Origin: Peptostreptococcaceae bacterium
Lineage (GTDB): Bacteria > Bacillota > Clostridia > Peptostreptococcales > Acidaminobacteraceae
Direction: 5' to 3'
Assembly: GCA_027064135.1 (NCBI GenBank)
Contig: JAMOQG010000098.1
Span: 1 to 40,342 of the forward strand
Length of the DNA stretch: 40,342 nt
Shown here: positions 1 to 7,934 of the stretch, piece by piece
How positions within the stretch are numbered: position 1 is the stretch's first letter
Layout: each line of letters opens with the position of its first letter
Position numbers and translations under genes: made by a program
Notes under the pieces: model-generated
Told to the model about the DNA's origin: nothing
The model's database searches: none
What the model saw: the letters and a program-made list of their open reading frames with translations, nothing else

Positions 1-65
1 ATTTCTCTTAAAGCATCATATGTTTCCTTATCTAAAGAGAGTTTTAGCTTCATTGTTAGTTTCAT
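1..65 (-). CDS. partial gene, N-terminus only (possibly TnpB-like)
   Basis: Only the first 21 codons are in the window and the gene continues past the left edge. The ATG at 63-65 is preceded by AGGAGG (75-80) at good spacing, so the start is secure. The peptide begins MKLTMKLKLSLDKETYDALRE. A basic beta-strand followed by a helix at the N-terminus recalls IS200/IS605-type TnpB (OrfB) proteins, but 21 residues do not decide it. Two LexA-like boxes lie over its promoter, which would be unusual for a transposon gene, so the identity stays open. Confidence 0.6.
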   Translation of the reverse strand, partial: MKLTMKLKLSLDKETYDALRE

Positions 66-92
66 GTTTTTCCACCTCCTTTCTTGGTTTTA

Positions 93-142
93 TTTATACC
101 CAGAAAGAACGTTCGAAAACATTTTTTTCGAAAATATGTTCT
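93..142 (-). promoter_or_regulatory. promoter region with two LexA-like boxes
   Basis: On the minus strand a TATAAA -10 element lies at 93-98. Two sequences resemble the Gram-positive LexA (DinR) box CGAAC-N4-GTTCG: CGAACGTTCTTTCT (102-115) and AGAACATATTTTCG (129-142), each matching 8 of the 10 fixed positions. The nearer one sits just upstream of the -10, where a repressor would block polymerase. The direct repeat TTCGAAAA(C/T)AT occurs at 112-122 and 127-137. The -35 hexamer is poor. Seen: the sequences. Inferred: SOS control. Confidence 0.4.
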
Positions 143-306
143 GTTTTATTTTAAATAGTCTTTCTCTATTTTTTTACTTCTGCATGGTACACTTTTCTAG
201 TCTTCCTATATCTAATTTCTTTTGCAAATGCTTCCAAATTTTACTAAAATATCTTTTGAATCAATCACATTTTAACCCTCATTTTTTTTGATTTCAATGC
301 ACTTTC

Positions 307-2328
307 CTAAGTAATAAAAAAATTATCTGGCAAAATGTCATAATATGAATTATTAGATGTTCTATTAGTTTCTTTATTCCAATCATATTCAACATTCTCA
401 TACATTCCACCAACATAAGATGTATAAGTTACTTCATCAACTAACTTAGTTTCAAGTTTTGTTTTATTTGTAACCTTTAAATTTTTCCCTGCTTTATTAA
501 ATGTAAAATCATTATTAAAAGTATATTGTTTCTCCTCATACCAATAACCATATCTTTTAAAAGTCTTTAATAAATCTCTATTTTTATCATTTGATACATG
601 TACGTCTCCACTGTTATTCCAAGAATAGTAGTTTACATATCCCTCTTCTAAAATAGATTTCTTGTTAGCCGGTGTTTTTTTAGTAACTGCTCTTATTCTA
701 ATTAAATAACTAGTATCAGTATCAATTGATGAACCTATTACTAGTCTGTTAGAATCTGCATTTTTAATATTAACTTCTTGATTAATAATTTTAAATCTAT
801 TAATATATGTTCCAGGATATTTTTTAACATCAAATAAAAATCCCATTATCGAAGCAATAGCATTATTAACACAACCATTATAATCATCTATGAAATATGC
901 TAATACAGTATCAACCACTAATACTGCCATTATAACCCATCCTACTGGACCAGCACTTATTAATAAACTATAAATATAAGCATTTAGCATTATTAAAATC
1001 CCATATGTCATTCCACCTAAAACCTCAAAAGTCGTTCCTCCAGCATCTGCCATATCCTTTCCATATAAATAACCAGAATGAATTGCAAAAGCAACAGTTA
1101 AACCTATACCAATTCCGCTGAAACCACTTTTAACTTTAGTAAATTTATTATATTTAGATAGACTTGCTTCATATTTCCAACCTACATTTCCAATTGTCTG
1201 AATAGGCTTTGATACAAAAAACTTATCTATTCCATAAACTGTAGCTCCAGGTAAAGCTAAATACTTATAAGTCATCAATTCTTCATCTTTTGGCAATTCT
1301 TTTTCGACATCACCTATTTTTGTAATTGAAGATAATCCAATATTTAAATGTGCAATGAATTCTTGAATTTCCTTTATACTTTCATCATCACCTTTAAAGC
1401 TTAAAATGTTTTCATCATTTTTAGCTATTACTTCATTTATTCCTTTTTGATCTAGAAATTTACCGTTTTTCACCCACTGCATTGTCATATTTTTTAATCC
1501 TACAACTTCTATTTCAGACATATCAAAATCATTATCTTTATTAGATAATTCATCTAAATTTAAATATTTATTTTCTTCATATGTTAATACAGTTACTGGT
1601 TTTGGCATATCATATAAAGGTGCAACATTCTCGTTTAATTTTTTACCAATATCCATAGTTGCTTCTAACAAATAATTATATACGCCTGATATAACTGCTA
1701 TATCATCCCCATTTTCTAAAACACTTTCCTTATAATTCGCAATTAAACTATCAATACTTATATTTCCGTTCATATATAATCTGCTAAATGCAAGATTCAT
1801 TTTTAATAATTGTTCAGTATTTTTACCATGAATAATTGCTGTATCTATACCATTTTTCTCTTCAATTTGTATACCAATTACTTTAAAACTATCATATTCA
1901 TTTATTATCGGAATAGTATTTGTATTAATATTATCTTTAATAGAAACTTTAAATTTTAAACTACCTTTACTTTCAAGTGCTTGCACAGCAACAAGATCTT
2001 TCAATTCATCATTATTAAAATCTAAAAATTCTACATTACTACTAAATTCATTCTTTCTATTTAGTTTTAAAGGAATTTCTATTAATTCTTCGCCCCATTT
2101 ATTACTGTTAATATTTTTATCAATATACATTCCACCAAAACCATCAGTTACTATCATAATTTCATTTTCATCATAATCGATTTTCCCAAAATCAAATGAT
2201 AAACCTTTACTATATTTAAAATTGAGTCTATTTAAATTGAGTATATTTAAACTGAGTATATTTAAACTGAAATCAGGCTCTAAATTATCTATTATTTTTT
2301 TTCGATTCAGTCTTATAACTAGAACCAC
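307..2328 (-). CDS. C-terminal part of secreted repeat protein (frameshifted)
   Basis: This 673-codon frame overlaps the 3' end of the upstream gene by 44 bases. Its only upstream start is a GTG at 2328 with no ribosome binding site, so it is very probably the continuation of that gene after a one-base shift at the A8 run (2295-2302). It opens with five-residue leucine/asparagine repeats. FG-GAP-like Asp/Asn-rich calcium-site segments follow (VEFLDFNNDELKDLVAVQ). Hydrophobic stretches lie around residues 401-421 and 441-478 (ending AGPVGWVIMAVLVVDTVLAY). After that comes a soluble tail of about 190 residues rich in Lys, Asn and Tyr. The hydrophobic hairpin is odd for a secreted protein and suggests membrane insertion or anchoring. 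No enzyme motif is recognised. Confidence 0.7.
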   Translation of the reverse strand: MVLVIRLNRKKIIDNLEPDFSLNILSLNILNLNRLNFKYSKGLSFDFGKIDYDENEIMIVTDGFGGMYIDKNINSNKWGEELIEIPLKLNRKNEFSSNVEFLDFNNDELKDLVAVQALESKGSLKFKVSIKDNINTNTIPIINEYDSFKVIGIQIEEKNGIDTAIIHGKNTEQLLKMNLAFSRLYMNGNISIDSLIANYKESVLENGDDIAVISGVYNYLLEATMDIGKKLNENVAPLYDMPKPVTVLTYEENKYLNLDELSNKDNDFDMSEIEVVGLKNMTMQWVKNGKFLDQKGINEVIAKNDENILSFKGDDESIKEIQEFIAHLNIGLSSITKIGDVEKELPKDEELMTYKYLALPGATVYGIDKFFVSKPIQTIGNVGWKYEASLSKYNKFTKVKSGFSGIGIGLTVAFAIHSGYLYGKDMADAGGTTFEVLGGMTYGILIMLNAYIYSLLISAGPVGWVIMAVLVVDTVLAYFIDDYNGCVNNAIASIMGFLFDVKKYPGTYINRFKIINQEVNIKNADSNRLVIGSSIDTDTSYLIRIRAVTKKTPANKKSILEEGYVNYYSWNNSGDVHVSNDKNRDLLKTFKRYGYWYEEKQYTFNNDFTFNKAGKNLKVTNKTKLETKLVDEVTYTSYVGGMYENVEYDWNKETNRTSNNSYYDILPDNFFIT
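2221..2274 (-). repeat. 15-bp tandem repeat, about 3.6 copies
   Basis: Units are ATTGAGTCTATTTAA, ATTGAGTATATTTAA and ACTGAGTATATTTAA (plus strand), followed by a partial ACTGAAATC. The length is a multiple of three, so copy changes keep the frame. It encodes SLNIL-like pentapeptides just after the frameshift site of the secreted repeat protein. Confidence 0.85.
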
Positions 2329-3886
2329 TTTTATAATTTTTCAATAAAAATATCTCATTCTTTTCAGCTTTAGGATTATATAATTTTATTAACATCCAGA
2401 TAACATCTCTTTCTTTATCATATTTAATATATGAATCTCTTAAATAACTCCTATATTCATAATCAGATATCTTATAAAAATCATGTTCTAAAATTGAAAA
2501 TTTTCTATTATCAATATCTTCTATTTTAGGATAAGATTTAATGTTTGAAGTTAATGAATTCTTACCACTAAATATATTCATAATATATCCATCATCTTCA
2601 ATATTTACGCTAAAATTTCCATCATATAGATTATATTCAGAGTTATTATAATCTGAATTTATAAGATTACAATCCGTTAAAATTTCATTATTATTATAAT
2701 AAATATAATTTCTTTCATCTTCAAAACTTCTTGCAGCATAAACATTATCTCCTAATTCTAAATCATAATAAACCATATTTTTAATAGAACTATATTTTTC
2801 TTCTGTTAGATATTTTGTGCTATTTTCAATATAATAAATTATTAAATCAGGAATTGAATTATTATTTACATCTTTAATTTGACTAGTTATAAATTGTTTT
2901 TTATTTAAATATTCTTCCGTAAAAGAAATCGGTTTATCTTTATAAACAACTAATCCTGAATTACTCCAATTTTTATTAATATTGTCATTCTTCATCATAG
3001 TTGTCCATAAAAGTTTATATTCTAAATTAACTTCATAATTATCCTTTATTTTTCTACCAGCATTTTCTGGAATTAAAACTTTTGCTTCTAATGCAATAAA
3101 TTCGCCATCTTGAACTATTCTTTGCAATGGAACCCAAAGTTGATTATCAATTAATGCATAACCAAATTTTATTCTGTCTTCTTCGTTTGGATAATCATCC
3201 ATTGTCACTTCTAACATTGGAACTATATTTATATCACCTTCACTACTATCATAATTTCTAACAGATCCATAATTATCTTTTGGCCAAGACATAATTTTAT
3301 TACTTTCATATAATTTATCAATATCAGAAGGTTGTATTTGAATAGTAATAAAAGTTTCTTTACCAGAAGTTGTAATAGTCATATTTTGTTTATCACTATC
3401 TTTAATATATTTAAATGGCGAAATATCTAAAGCATCATTAACACCATCATTATCATTATCGTTATCAAAAACATTATAAATCGAGTCATTATCAGTATCT
3501 CTTTTTACTAAATCTGCATTAATTTCAATATTTGAATCACCTTTAGTTAATTCATATAAATCTGATAAACCATCATCATTAGTATCATCTTTTAAAGGAT
3601 CTAAATTATTTTCCGCTTCAAATAAATCATCAAGCCCATCATTATCAGTGTCTTTACTATTAATATTTGTGTTAATTACTTTCTCTACTTTATCACTTAA
3701 GCCATCATTATCACTATCAGTTGATTCAACAAAAACATTTCTTAATTTATCTAAATTTACTATGGTTGAGCTATTTAACATTGTATTTTCTTCATTTGCA
3801 AAAGATACAATCGAATTTAGTGGTATAGAAACAGTAATTAAAGTTATTATAACAACTATGCTAATAAATGTTTTCATTTTTTTCAT
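2285..3886 (-). CDS. secreted protein with thrombospondin type-3-like calcium repeats (N-terminal part)
   Basis: The protein has 533 residues. An AGGAG site precedes the ATG. Residues 1-31 form a Sec signal peptide (two lysines, then a hydrophobic core ending in SFA-NEE). Residues 50-155 carry at least five Asp/Asn-rich calcium loops of the thrombospondin type-3 kind, such as DTDNDGLDDLFE and DNDNDGVNDALD. The rest is beta-rich and contains FG-GAP-like loops such as DVNNNSIPDLIIYY. The frame stops right after the A8 run. Removing one A would join it smoothly to the downstream frame and give a protein of about 1190 residues. The role is probably on the cell surface or in the exoproteome; no catalytic motif is seen. 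The frameshift may be a mutation, phase variation, transcriptional slippage or a sequencing error. Confidence 0.75.
   Translation of the reverse strand: MKKMKTFISIVVIITLITVSIPLNSIVSFANEENTMLNSSTIVNLDKLRNVFVESTDSDNDGLSDKVEKVINTNINSKDTDNDGLDDLFEAENNLDPLKDDTNDDGLSDLYELTKGDSNIEINADLVKRDTDNDSIYNVFDNDNDNDGVNDALDISPFKYIKDSDKQNMTITTSGKETFITIQIQPSDIDKLYESNKIMSWPKDNYGSVRNYDSSEGDINIVPMLEVTMDDYPNEEDRIKFGYALIDNQLWVPLQRIVQDGEFIALEAKVLIPENAGRKIKDNYEVNLEYKLLWTTMMKNDNINKNWSNSGLVVYKDKPISFTEEYLNKKQFITSQIKDVNNNSIPDLIIYYIENSTKYLTEEKYSSIKNMVYYDLELGDNVYAARSFEDERNYIYYNNNEILTDCNLINSDYNNSEYNLYDGNFSVNIEDDGYIMNIFSGKNSLTSNIKSYPKIEDIDNRKFSILEHDFYKISDYEYRSYLRDSYIKYDKERDVIWMLIKLYNPKAEKNEIFLLKNYKSGSSYKTESKKNNR
2295..2302 (-). 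other. A8 homopolymer at the frame break
   Basis: On the coding strand TCG is followed by eight A residues. The upstream frame reads S-K-K-N-N-R-stop. With seven A residues it would read S-K-K-I-I-D-N-L and continue into the downstream 673-codon frame. This short run is the only sequence needed to fuse the two halves. Confidence 0.75.
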
Positions 3887-3972
3887 AATTATTTTCTCCT
3901 ATTATAACAATCTATTTCATGTATACCTATTAGTATTTAAACTAAACATTTTTTAAAAAATCAGAAAAATAA

Positions 3973-5145
3973 TTATATTAATGCTTTCAATAATGTTCCT
4001 CTATGAATTCTACCAATAAATTCTTCATTATCATTAAGAACTGCTATTGGATACTTAGTATCTAAAGCTATTTCAATTATTTCTTTTATATATACATCCT
4101 TATGTACCGCTTTATAATCACTATGCATCAATTCTTCAATTGTTTTTTTCTGTTTAACTGCAAGTGCTAAATCATCTATTGTAATAATTCCTTCAAGTTT
4201 AGAAGTCTCTCTTTGAATAATAAATCCATAATCAACGTCTGCCTCCTCAAGCAAAGTTATTGCTATCTTAGGCTGTAATGCTTTACCAAATTTTATTGCG
4301 GCTTTTTTCATTACGTTTTCAGCTTTTAGTATTCTACTTCTATCAATATCTCTAACAAAATTTTTAATATAATCATTAGCTGGATTTTCAATTATTTCTT
4401 CCGGAGTATCAATTTGAACAATCTCACCATCTTTTAATACAGCAACTCTATCCCCTAATTTAAACGCTTCATTTACATCATGAGTTATAAAAACAATTGT
4501 TTTTTTCATTTTTGACTGTAAATCTAATAATTCTGAATGCATATCTCTTCTAATTAATGGGTCAAGAGCACTAAATGGTTCATCCATTAAGATGATTTCC
4601 GGATCATTTGCTAAAGCTCGTGCAAGTCCTACTCTCTGTTTCATTCCACCACTTAATTCACTTATTCTAAAGTTTTCCCATCCTTTAAGCCCCACAGCCT
4701 GTAGTGTTTCTTTACTAATATCATATCTTTCTTCCTTAGACAGTCCTTTTACTTCAAGACCAAATTCAACATTTTCAATTACAGTTTTATGACTAAATAG
4801 TCCAAAATGTTGAAATACCATTGCAATTTTGTTTCTTCTAAATTCTCTTAATTCTTTTTTATCATAATCAATAATATTTTCGTCATCAACAAATATTTTT
4901 CCAGCTGTTGGTTTATTCAATAAATTTAAACATCTTATTAAAGTTGATTTTCCACTACCAGATAAACCCATAATTACAAATGTTTCTCCCTCATTAACAG
5001 AAAAATTCACTTTTGAAATTCCTACCGTCTGCCCTGTCATCTTAAAAATTTCTTCTCTGGTCATACCTTTTTCAACATTTTGAAGAATTTTTTTAGGATG
5101 TTTACCAAATATTTTCGTTAAATTTTCTACTCTAATTTTACTCAA
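3973..5145 (-). CDS. opuAA: glycine betaine/proline betaine ABC transporter, ATPase with CBS domains
   Basis: This cytoplasmic ATPase drives osmoprotectant uptake (ProV/OpuAA family, 390 residues). Walker A is GLSGSGKST (60-68), the Q-loop is Q112, the signature is LSGGMKQ (164-170), Walker B is IILMDEP (184-190) and the H-loop is H222. Two CBS domains fill residues 278-390 and in relatives sense ionic strength or nucleotides. The N-terminal extension before Walker A (GKHPKKILQNVEKG) is typical of the family. The start is TTG at 5145, preceded by AGGAGGGTG that overlaps the permease stop, so the two genes are tightly coupled. It is the last gene of the operon. Confidence 0.93.
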   Translation of the reverse strand: MSKIRVENLTKIFGKHPKKILQNVEKGMTREEIFKMTGQTVGISKVNFSVNEGETFVIMGLSGSGKSTLIRCLNLLNKPTAGKIFVDDENIIDYDKKELREFRRNKIAMVFQHFGLFSHKTVIENVEFGLEVKGLSKEERYDISKETLQAVGLKGWENFRISELSGGMKQRVGLARALANDPEIILMDEPFSALDPLIRRDMHSELLDLQSKMKKTIVFITHDVNEAFKLGDRVAVLKDGEIVQIDTPEEIIENPANDYIKNFVRDIDRSRILKAENVMKKAAIKFGKALQPKIAITLLEEADVDYGFIIQRETSKLEGIITIDDLALAVKQKKTIEELMHSDYKAVHKDVYIKEIIEIALDTKYPIAVLNDNEEFIGRIHRGTLLKALI

Positions 5146-5159
5146 TTTACACCCTCCTA

Positions 5160-6008
5160 TTAATCATACTTATATTTAGTACCAATCGATTGCGTCAATC
5201 TATCGATAATAATTGCAAGAAAAACTATACTTAATCCAGATTCAAAACCCATTGCTATATCTGTTCTATTAATTGCAATTAACACACTGTATCCAAGACC
5301 TTTAGAACCAATCATAGATGCTACAACAACCATAGCCATAGCCATCATAGTTGTCTGATTAACCCCTGTCATTATTGTAGGCAAAGCTTGAGGTATTTCC
5401 ACCTTTATTAAAGTTTGTAAGGGAGTCGCTCCAAATGATTGTGATGCTTCCTTCATTTCCTTTGAAACACTATTTATAGCCAATGTTGTTAATCTAATTA
5501 CTGGCGGCAACGAATATATTGTTGTCGCAAAAACTGCCGGCACCATTCCTAGCCCAAACAACATAATTGCTGGAATTAAATATACAAAACTTGGCATTGT
5601 TTGCATAGCATCAAGCATTGGCCTTAATATTATATCAACTCTTTTTTTGTATGCTGAGATTATACCTAGAGGTATTCCAAGCACCAAAGATATTATAACT
5701 GCTGCTAAAACTATTGAAATTGTCATTATCATTTGATCCCAATAACCCATTACTCCAATTAAAAATAACATTATAGTATATGCAATTCCTGATTTCAGGC
5801 CTTTTACCTTCCAACCTACTAAAAAAACAATTCCTATAATAACAAACCAAGGTATCCACTCAAAAATCATTTGCATTTTTAATAAAACAAATAATATCCC
5901 TGTTTTAATACTATCAAAAAAGCCTGCATAATTTATTGTTAACCATTCGACAAAGCTTTCTACAACTTTTCCAATTTTAAATTCAAAAATTTGTGGAAAT
6001 TCAAACAT
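5160..6008 (-). CDS. opuAB: glycine betaine/proline betaine ABC transporter permease
   Basis: Membrane permease of 282 residues, ProW/OpuAB family (BPD_transp_1 fold). It has about six to seven hydrophobic segments. The coupling-loop region around EASQSFGATPLQTLIKVEIP carries the conserved EA...G motif that docks on the ATPase. It starts at an ATG after GGAAGGAG. It lies 14 bases upstream of the ATPase gene and 106 bases downstream of the binding-protein gene, with a stem-loop in that gap. The function follows from family and operon context. Which betaine is carried cannot be told. Confidence 0.92.
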   Translation of the reverse strand: MFEFPQIFEFKIGKVVESFVEWLTINYAGFFDSIKTGILFVLLKMQMIFEWIPWFVIIGIVFLVGWKVKGLKSGIAYTIMLFLIGVMGYWDQMIMTISIVLAAVIISLVLGIPLGIISAYKKRVDIILRPMLDAMQTMPSFVYLIPAIMLFGLGMVPAVFATTIYSLPPVIRLTTLAINSVSKEMKEASQSFGATPLQTLIKVEIPQALPTIMTGVNQTTMMAMAMVVVASMIGSKGLGYSVLIAINRTDIAMGFESGLSIVFLAIIIDRLTQSIGTKYKYD

Positions 6009-6055
6009 ATTTATTTACTCCTTCCACTACATTTAATTATTTCATTTAACGTGAA

Positions 6056-6085
6056 GAAAGACGCAATTTTCTAATAACGTCTTTC
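6056..6085 (-). promoter_or_regulatory. intercistronic stem-loop between binding-protein and permease genes
   Basis: Perfect 8-bp arms GAAAGACG (6056-6063) and CGTCTTTC (6078-6085) with a 14-nt loop. No T-tract follows on the minus strand, so it is less likely a full terminator. It is more likely an RNA-stabilising or partial-termination element that raises binding-protein expression over that of the permease and ATPase. Confidence 0.5.
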
Positions 6086-6114
6086 AAAACCAAAATCAAA
6101 ATAAAATTATATTT

Positions 6115-7146
6115 TTATTCTAACGCTGCCATTACTTTACTATAAACATCTTCTGGCACCCAATTTTTCCATAAATCTTCATTCTCACCAATAAACCATT
6201 TTGCAGCTTCATCTATACTAGCATCATTTTCTTGCATATATGCAAGTGCTTGAGCTGTTAATAATGATGAAGTCGTGTAATTAGTAAGAAACTCTATTAC
6301 CTCTGGATTTCTATCTGCAAATTCAGGGTTTACGGCAATAGTTACATCGCTAGATTTAAATTCACAAGCATAGCTTTCTTCTTCTGTCCAAAGTGATTCA
6401 TCAAAAGGTGCTTCTTCCAATAAAACCAAATCATATTTACCTGAAATCCATGTAGGTTCCCAATAATATCCTACCCATGGTTCACCTTTTACATAAGCTG
6501 CTGAAAGAGATGCTGCTAAAGCCGCAGATGTACCTGTGCCAACAATATTATAATCTTCTGTTAATCCATAAAATTCTGATTTGATATCAATAATAGTTGT
6601 TGCCTCCCATGAAGGTGGACCATTGTAAATAATTGCACGACCAGGATCTTCTGCATCAGGAAACAAATTTGCATATTTCTTTAAATCTTCAACAGTTTTC
6701 AAATCAGGAGCTAATGCTTTAATTCCTCTTTCAGCATCACCTTCGATTAAATATCTAGGTACATATAATCCTTGTGCATTATCATCAAAATTAGTTCCAA
6801 GTTCAATTACTTCTCCAATTTCTCTACTTTTTTTGTATGCAATAAAATTATCTTGCCACATTTCCATCATAACATTTATATCTCCACTAATCATCCCTTC
6901 AAGAAGATTAATTGATGAACCTGGCATTATTTCTGTTTCATACCCATACCCATTTTCTAAAATAAATCCTGCAATGGCATTATGTAAACGAATACTATCC
7001 CATCCAGCATCCCCGAAAATAACAGTATCTTTTTCAACTTCAACAACTTCCTTGTCAGCCTCAATACCACTGCTACATGCAGTCACTACCAAAATAAGAC
7101 TTAATACTAAAAAAAATAAAAAAAATCTTTTATTAAATTTTTTCAA
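6115..7146 (-). CDS. opuAC: glycine betaine-binding lipoprotein of the ABC transporter
   Basis: Extracytoplasmic substrate-binding lipoprotein (OpuAC/ProX-type, about 343 residues). The frame is open to 7212, but the best start is TTG at 7144-7146, with GGAGGAG a few bases upstream. This gives MKKFNKRFFLFF as the start of a lipoprotein signal with lipobox LVVTAC. Trp/Tyr-rich segments typical of the quaternary-amine cage are visible (DAGWDSIRLHNAI, MEMWQDNF, GEPWVGYYWEPTWI). It is the first gene of the operon, whereas in classical OpuA and ProU operons the ATPase comes first. The exact ligand (glycine betaine, proline betaine, choline or carnitine) is not determined. Confidence 0.92.
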   Translation of the reverse strand: MKKFNKRFFLFFLVLSLILVVTACSSGIEADKEVVEVEKDTVIFGDAGWDSIRLHNAIAGFILENGYGYETEIMPGSSINLLEGMISGDINVMMEMWQDNFIAYKKSREIGEVIELGTNFDDNAQGLYVPRYLIEGDAERGIKALAPDLKTVEDLKKYANLFPDAEDPGRAIIYNGPPSWEATTIIDIKSEFYGLTEDYNIVGTGTSAALAASLSAAYVKGEPWVGYYWEPTWISGKYDLVLLEEAPFDESLWTEEESYACEFKSSDVTIAVNPEFADRNPEVIEFLTNYTTSSLLTAQALAYMQENDASIDEAAKWFIGENEDLWKNWVPEDVYSKVMAALE

Positions 7147-7178
7147 AACTATCTCCTCCGTTTTTCTATTCAAAATTA

Positions 7179-7268
7179 ATTGCAGACTACAATAACCCCT
7201 GCAATACCACATTTTATTTTAAATATTTTGCTTGTCTTCTCACTCTAAAAGTATATATTGAATATATA
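7179..7268 (-). promoter_or_regulatory. leader/upstream region of the betaine operon with two inverted repeats
   Basis: Directly upstream of the operon are a stem with 7-bp arms ATTGCAG (7179-7185) and CTGCAAT (7199-7205), and a near-perfect palindrome TATATATT-G-AATATATA (7252-7268). The first would lie in the mRNA leader and the second where a promoter or operator is expected. No -35/-10 pair could be chosen with confidence. Confidence 0.35.
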
Positions 7269-7361
7269 AATTAGGAGAAAATTTATGCGAAATACTTATA
7301 ACCATTTTTTCACTTAAAATATTATTACCATGACAAAATCTATTAGTTAACACACTAATAA

Positions 7362-7521
7362 ATTTATTGTATTTTAGTTTCTGTTCTTATTTTTAATCCA
7401 ACTGATATTGAAAACTATATTACCGAAAACAATTCGATTTTCTATGAAATAAACTTTGAAAGGCTGAATTTTTAAAGATTTTGAATTTGATAACGAGCAA
7501 AACTATATTACTTTAAAGTAA
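7362..7521 (+). pseudogene. relic of an unidentified gene with one frameshift
   Basis: The 7213-7934 stretch has no intact gene. On the plus strand a start-less reading reads VLIFNPTDIENYITENNS and so on, then stops at 7475 after a run of T. Dropping one T lets it continue as LNFKDFEFDNEQNYITLK to a stop at 7519-7521. The protein-like composition on both sides of the shift suggests a decayed C-terminus. The family is not recognised. Confidence 0.4.
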
Positions 7522-7654
7522 TTCTAATAGAAATAGTATAACAATATGCTATTATAATAGCTCTTTAATTATAATTTGTGATAAATTCACTAAAGAAAAG
7601 AAAAATTCGATACAATTATCCTGAATAAAAAATCTAGAATTAATAAGGATATGC

Positions 7655-7694
7655 CATATGAATAAATAAAAAATTTATTTATTCATATGTTTTT
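7655..7694 (+). terminator. A/T-rich terminator-like hairpin
   Basis: Perfect 16-bp arms (7655-7670 and 7674-7689, beginning and ending CATATG) around AAA, followed by five T on the plus strand. It could end transcription of the relic upstream. The stem is almost entirely A/T apart from the CATATG ends, so its strength is doubtful. Confidence 0.5.
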
Positions 7695-7784
7695 GAAATG
7701 TTTGATTTTTAACTAAATATTTTATCGCCACTTACAAGAAGTAAGTAGCTTCTTCTATATGATATCATAAATATACATTATTTC

Positions 7785-7931
7785 CTATAAATCAATTAAA
7801 TCTTCTGTTAATTCAGCTAATGTTAAAATTACTACTTTTTCTACTTCAATATTTTTTAAACCTATATCAAACAATGAGTAGCAATAGCAGTTGTAATAAC
7901 ACCAAAATGTGGTAGTACAAAAAAATCAAAA
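7785..7931 (-). pseudogene. relic of an unidentified gene, C-terminal fragment
   Basis: On the minus strand, just downstream of the 354-residue gene, two frames join into protein-like sequence. The first contains FVLPHFGVITTAIATHC and then a stop. The other continues as FDIGLKNIEVEKVVILTLAE and ends at 7785-7787. There is no start codon and at least one frameshift. It is probably the tail of a lost gene; the family is not recognised. Confidence 0.4.
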
Positions 7932-7934
7932 CTT

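Noticed and set aside
64-291. Plus-strand open frame of 75 codons (Phe-rich)
   Set aside because: It lies over the promoter of the minus-strand edge gene, has extreme Phe/Leu bias and no ribosome binding site; it is the A/T-rich opposite strand.
3648-3956. Plus-strand open frame of 102 codons opposite the signal-peptide end of the secreted protein
   Set aside because: Antisense to a well-supported gene; its Leu/Ser/Phe composition is the mirror of the Asp/Asn-rich calcium repeats.
7285-7317. Ten-codon open frame MRNTYNHFFT with a good AGGAG site
   Set aside because: Could be a leader peptide, but no intact gene follows on that strand and so short a frame is likely by chance.
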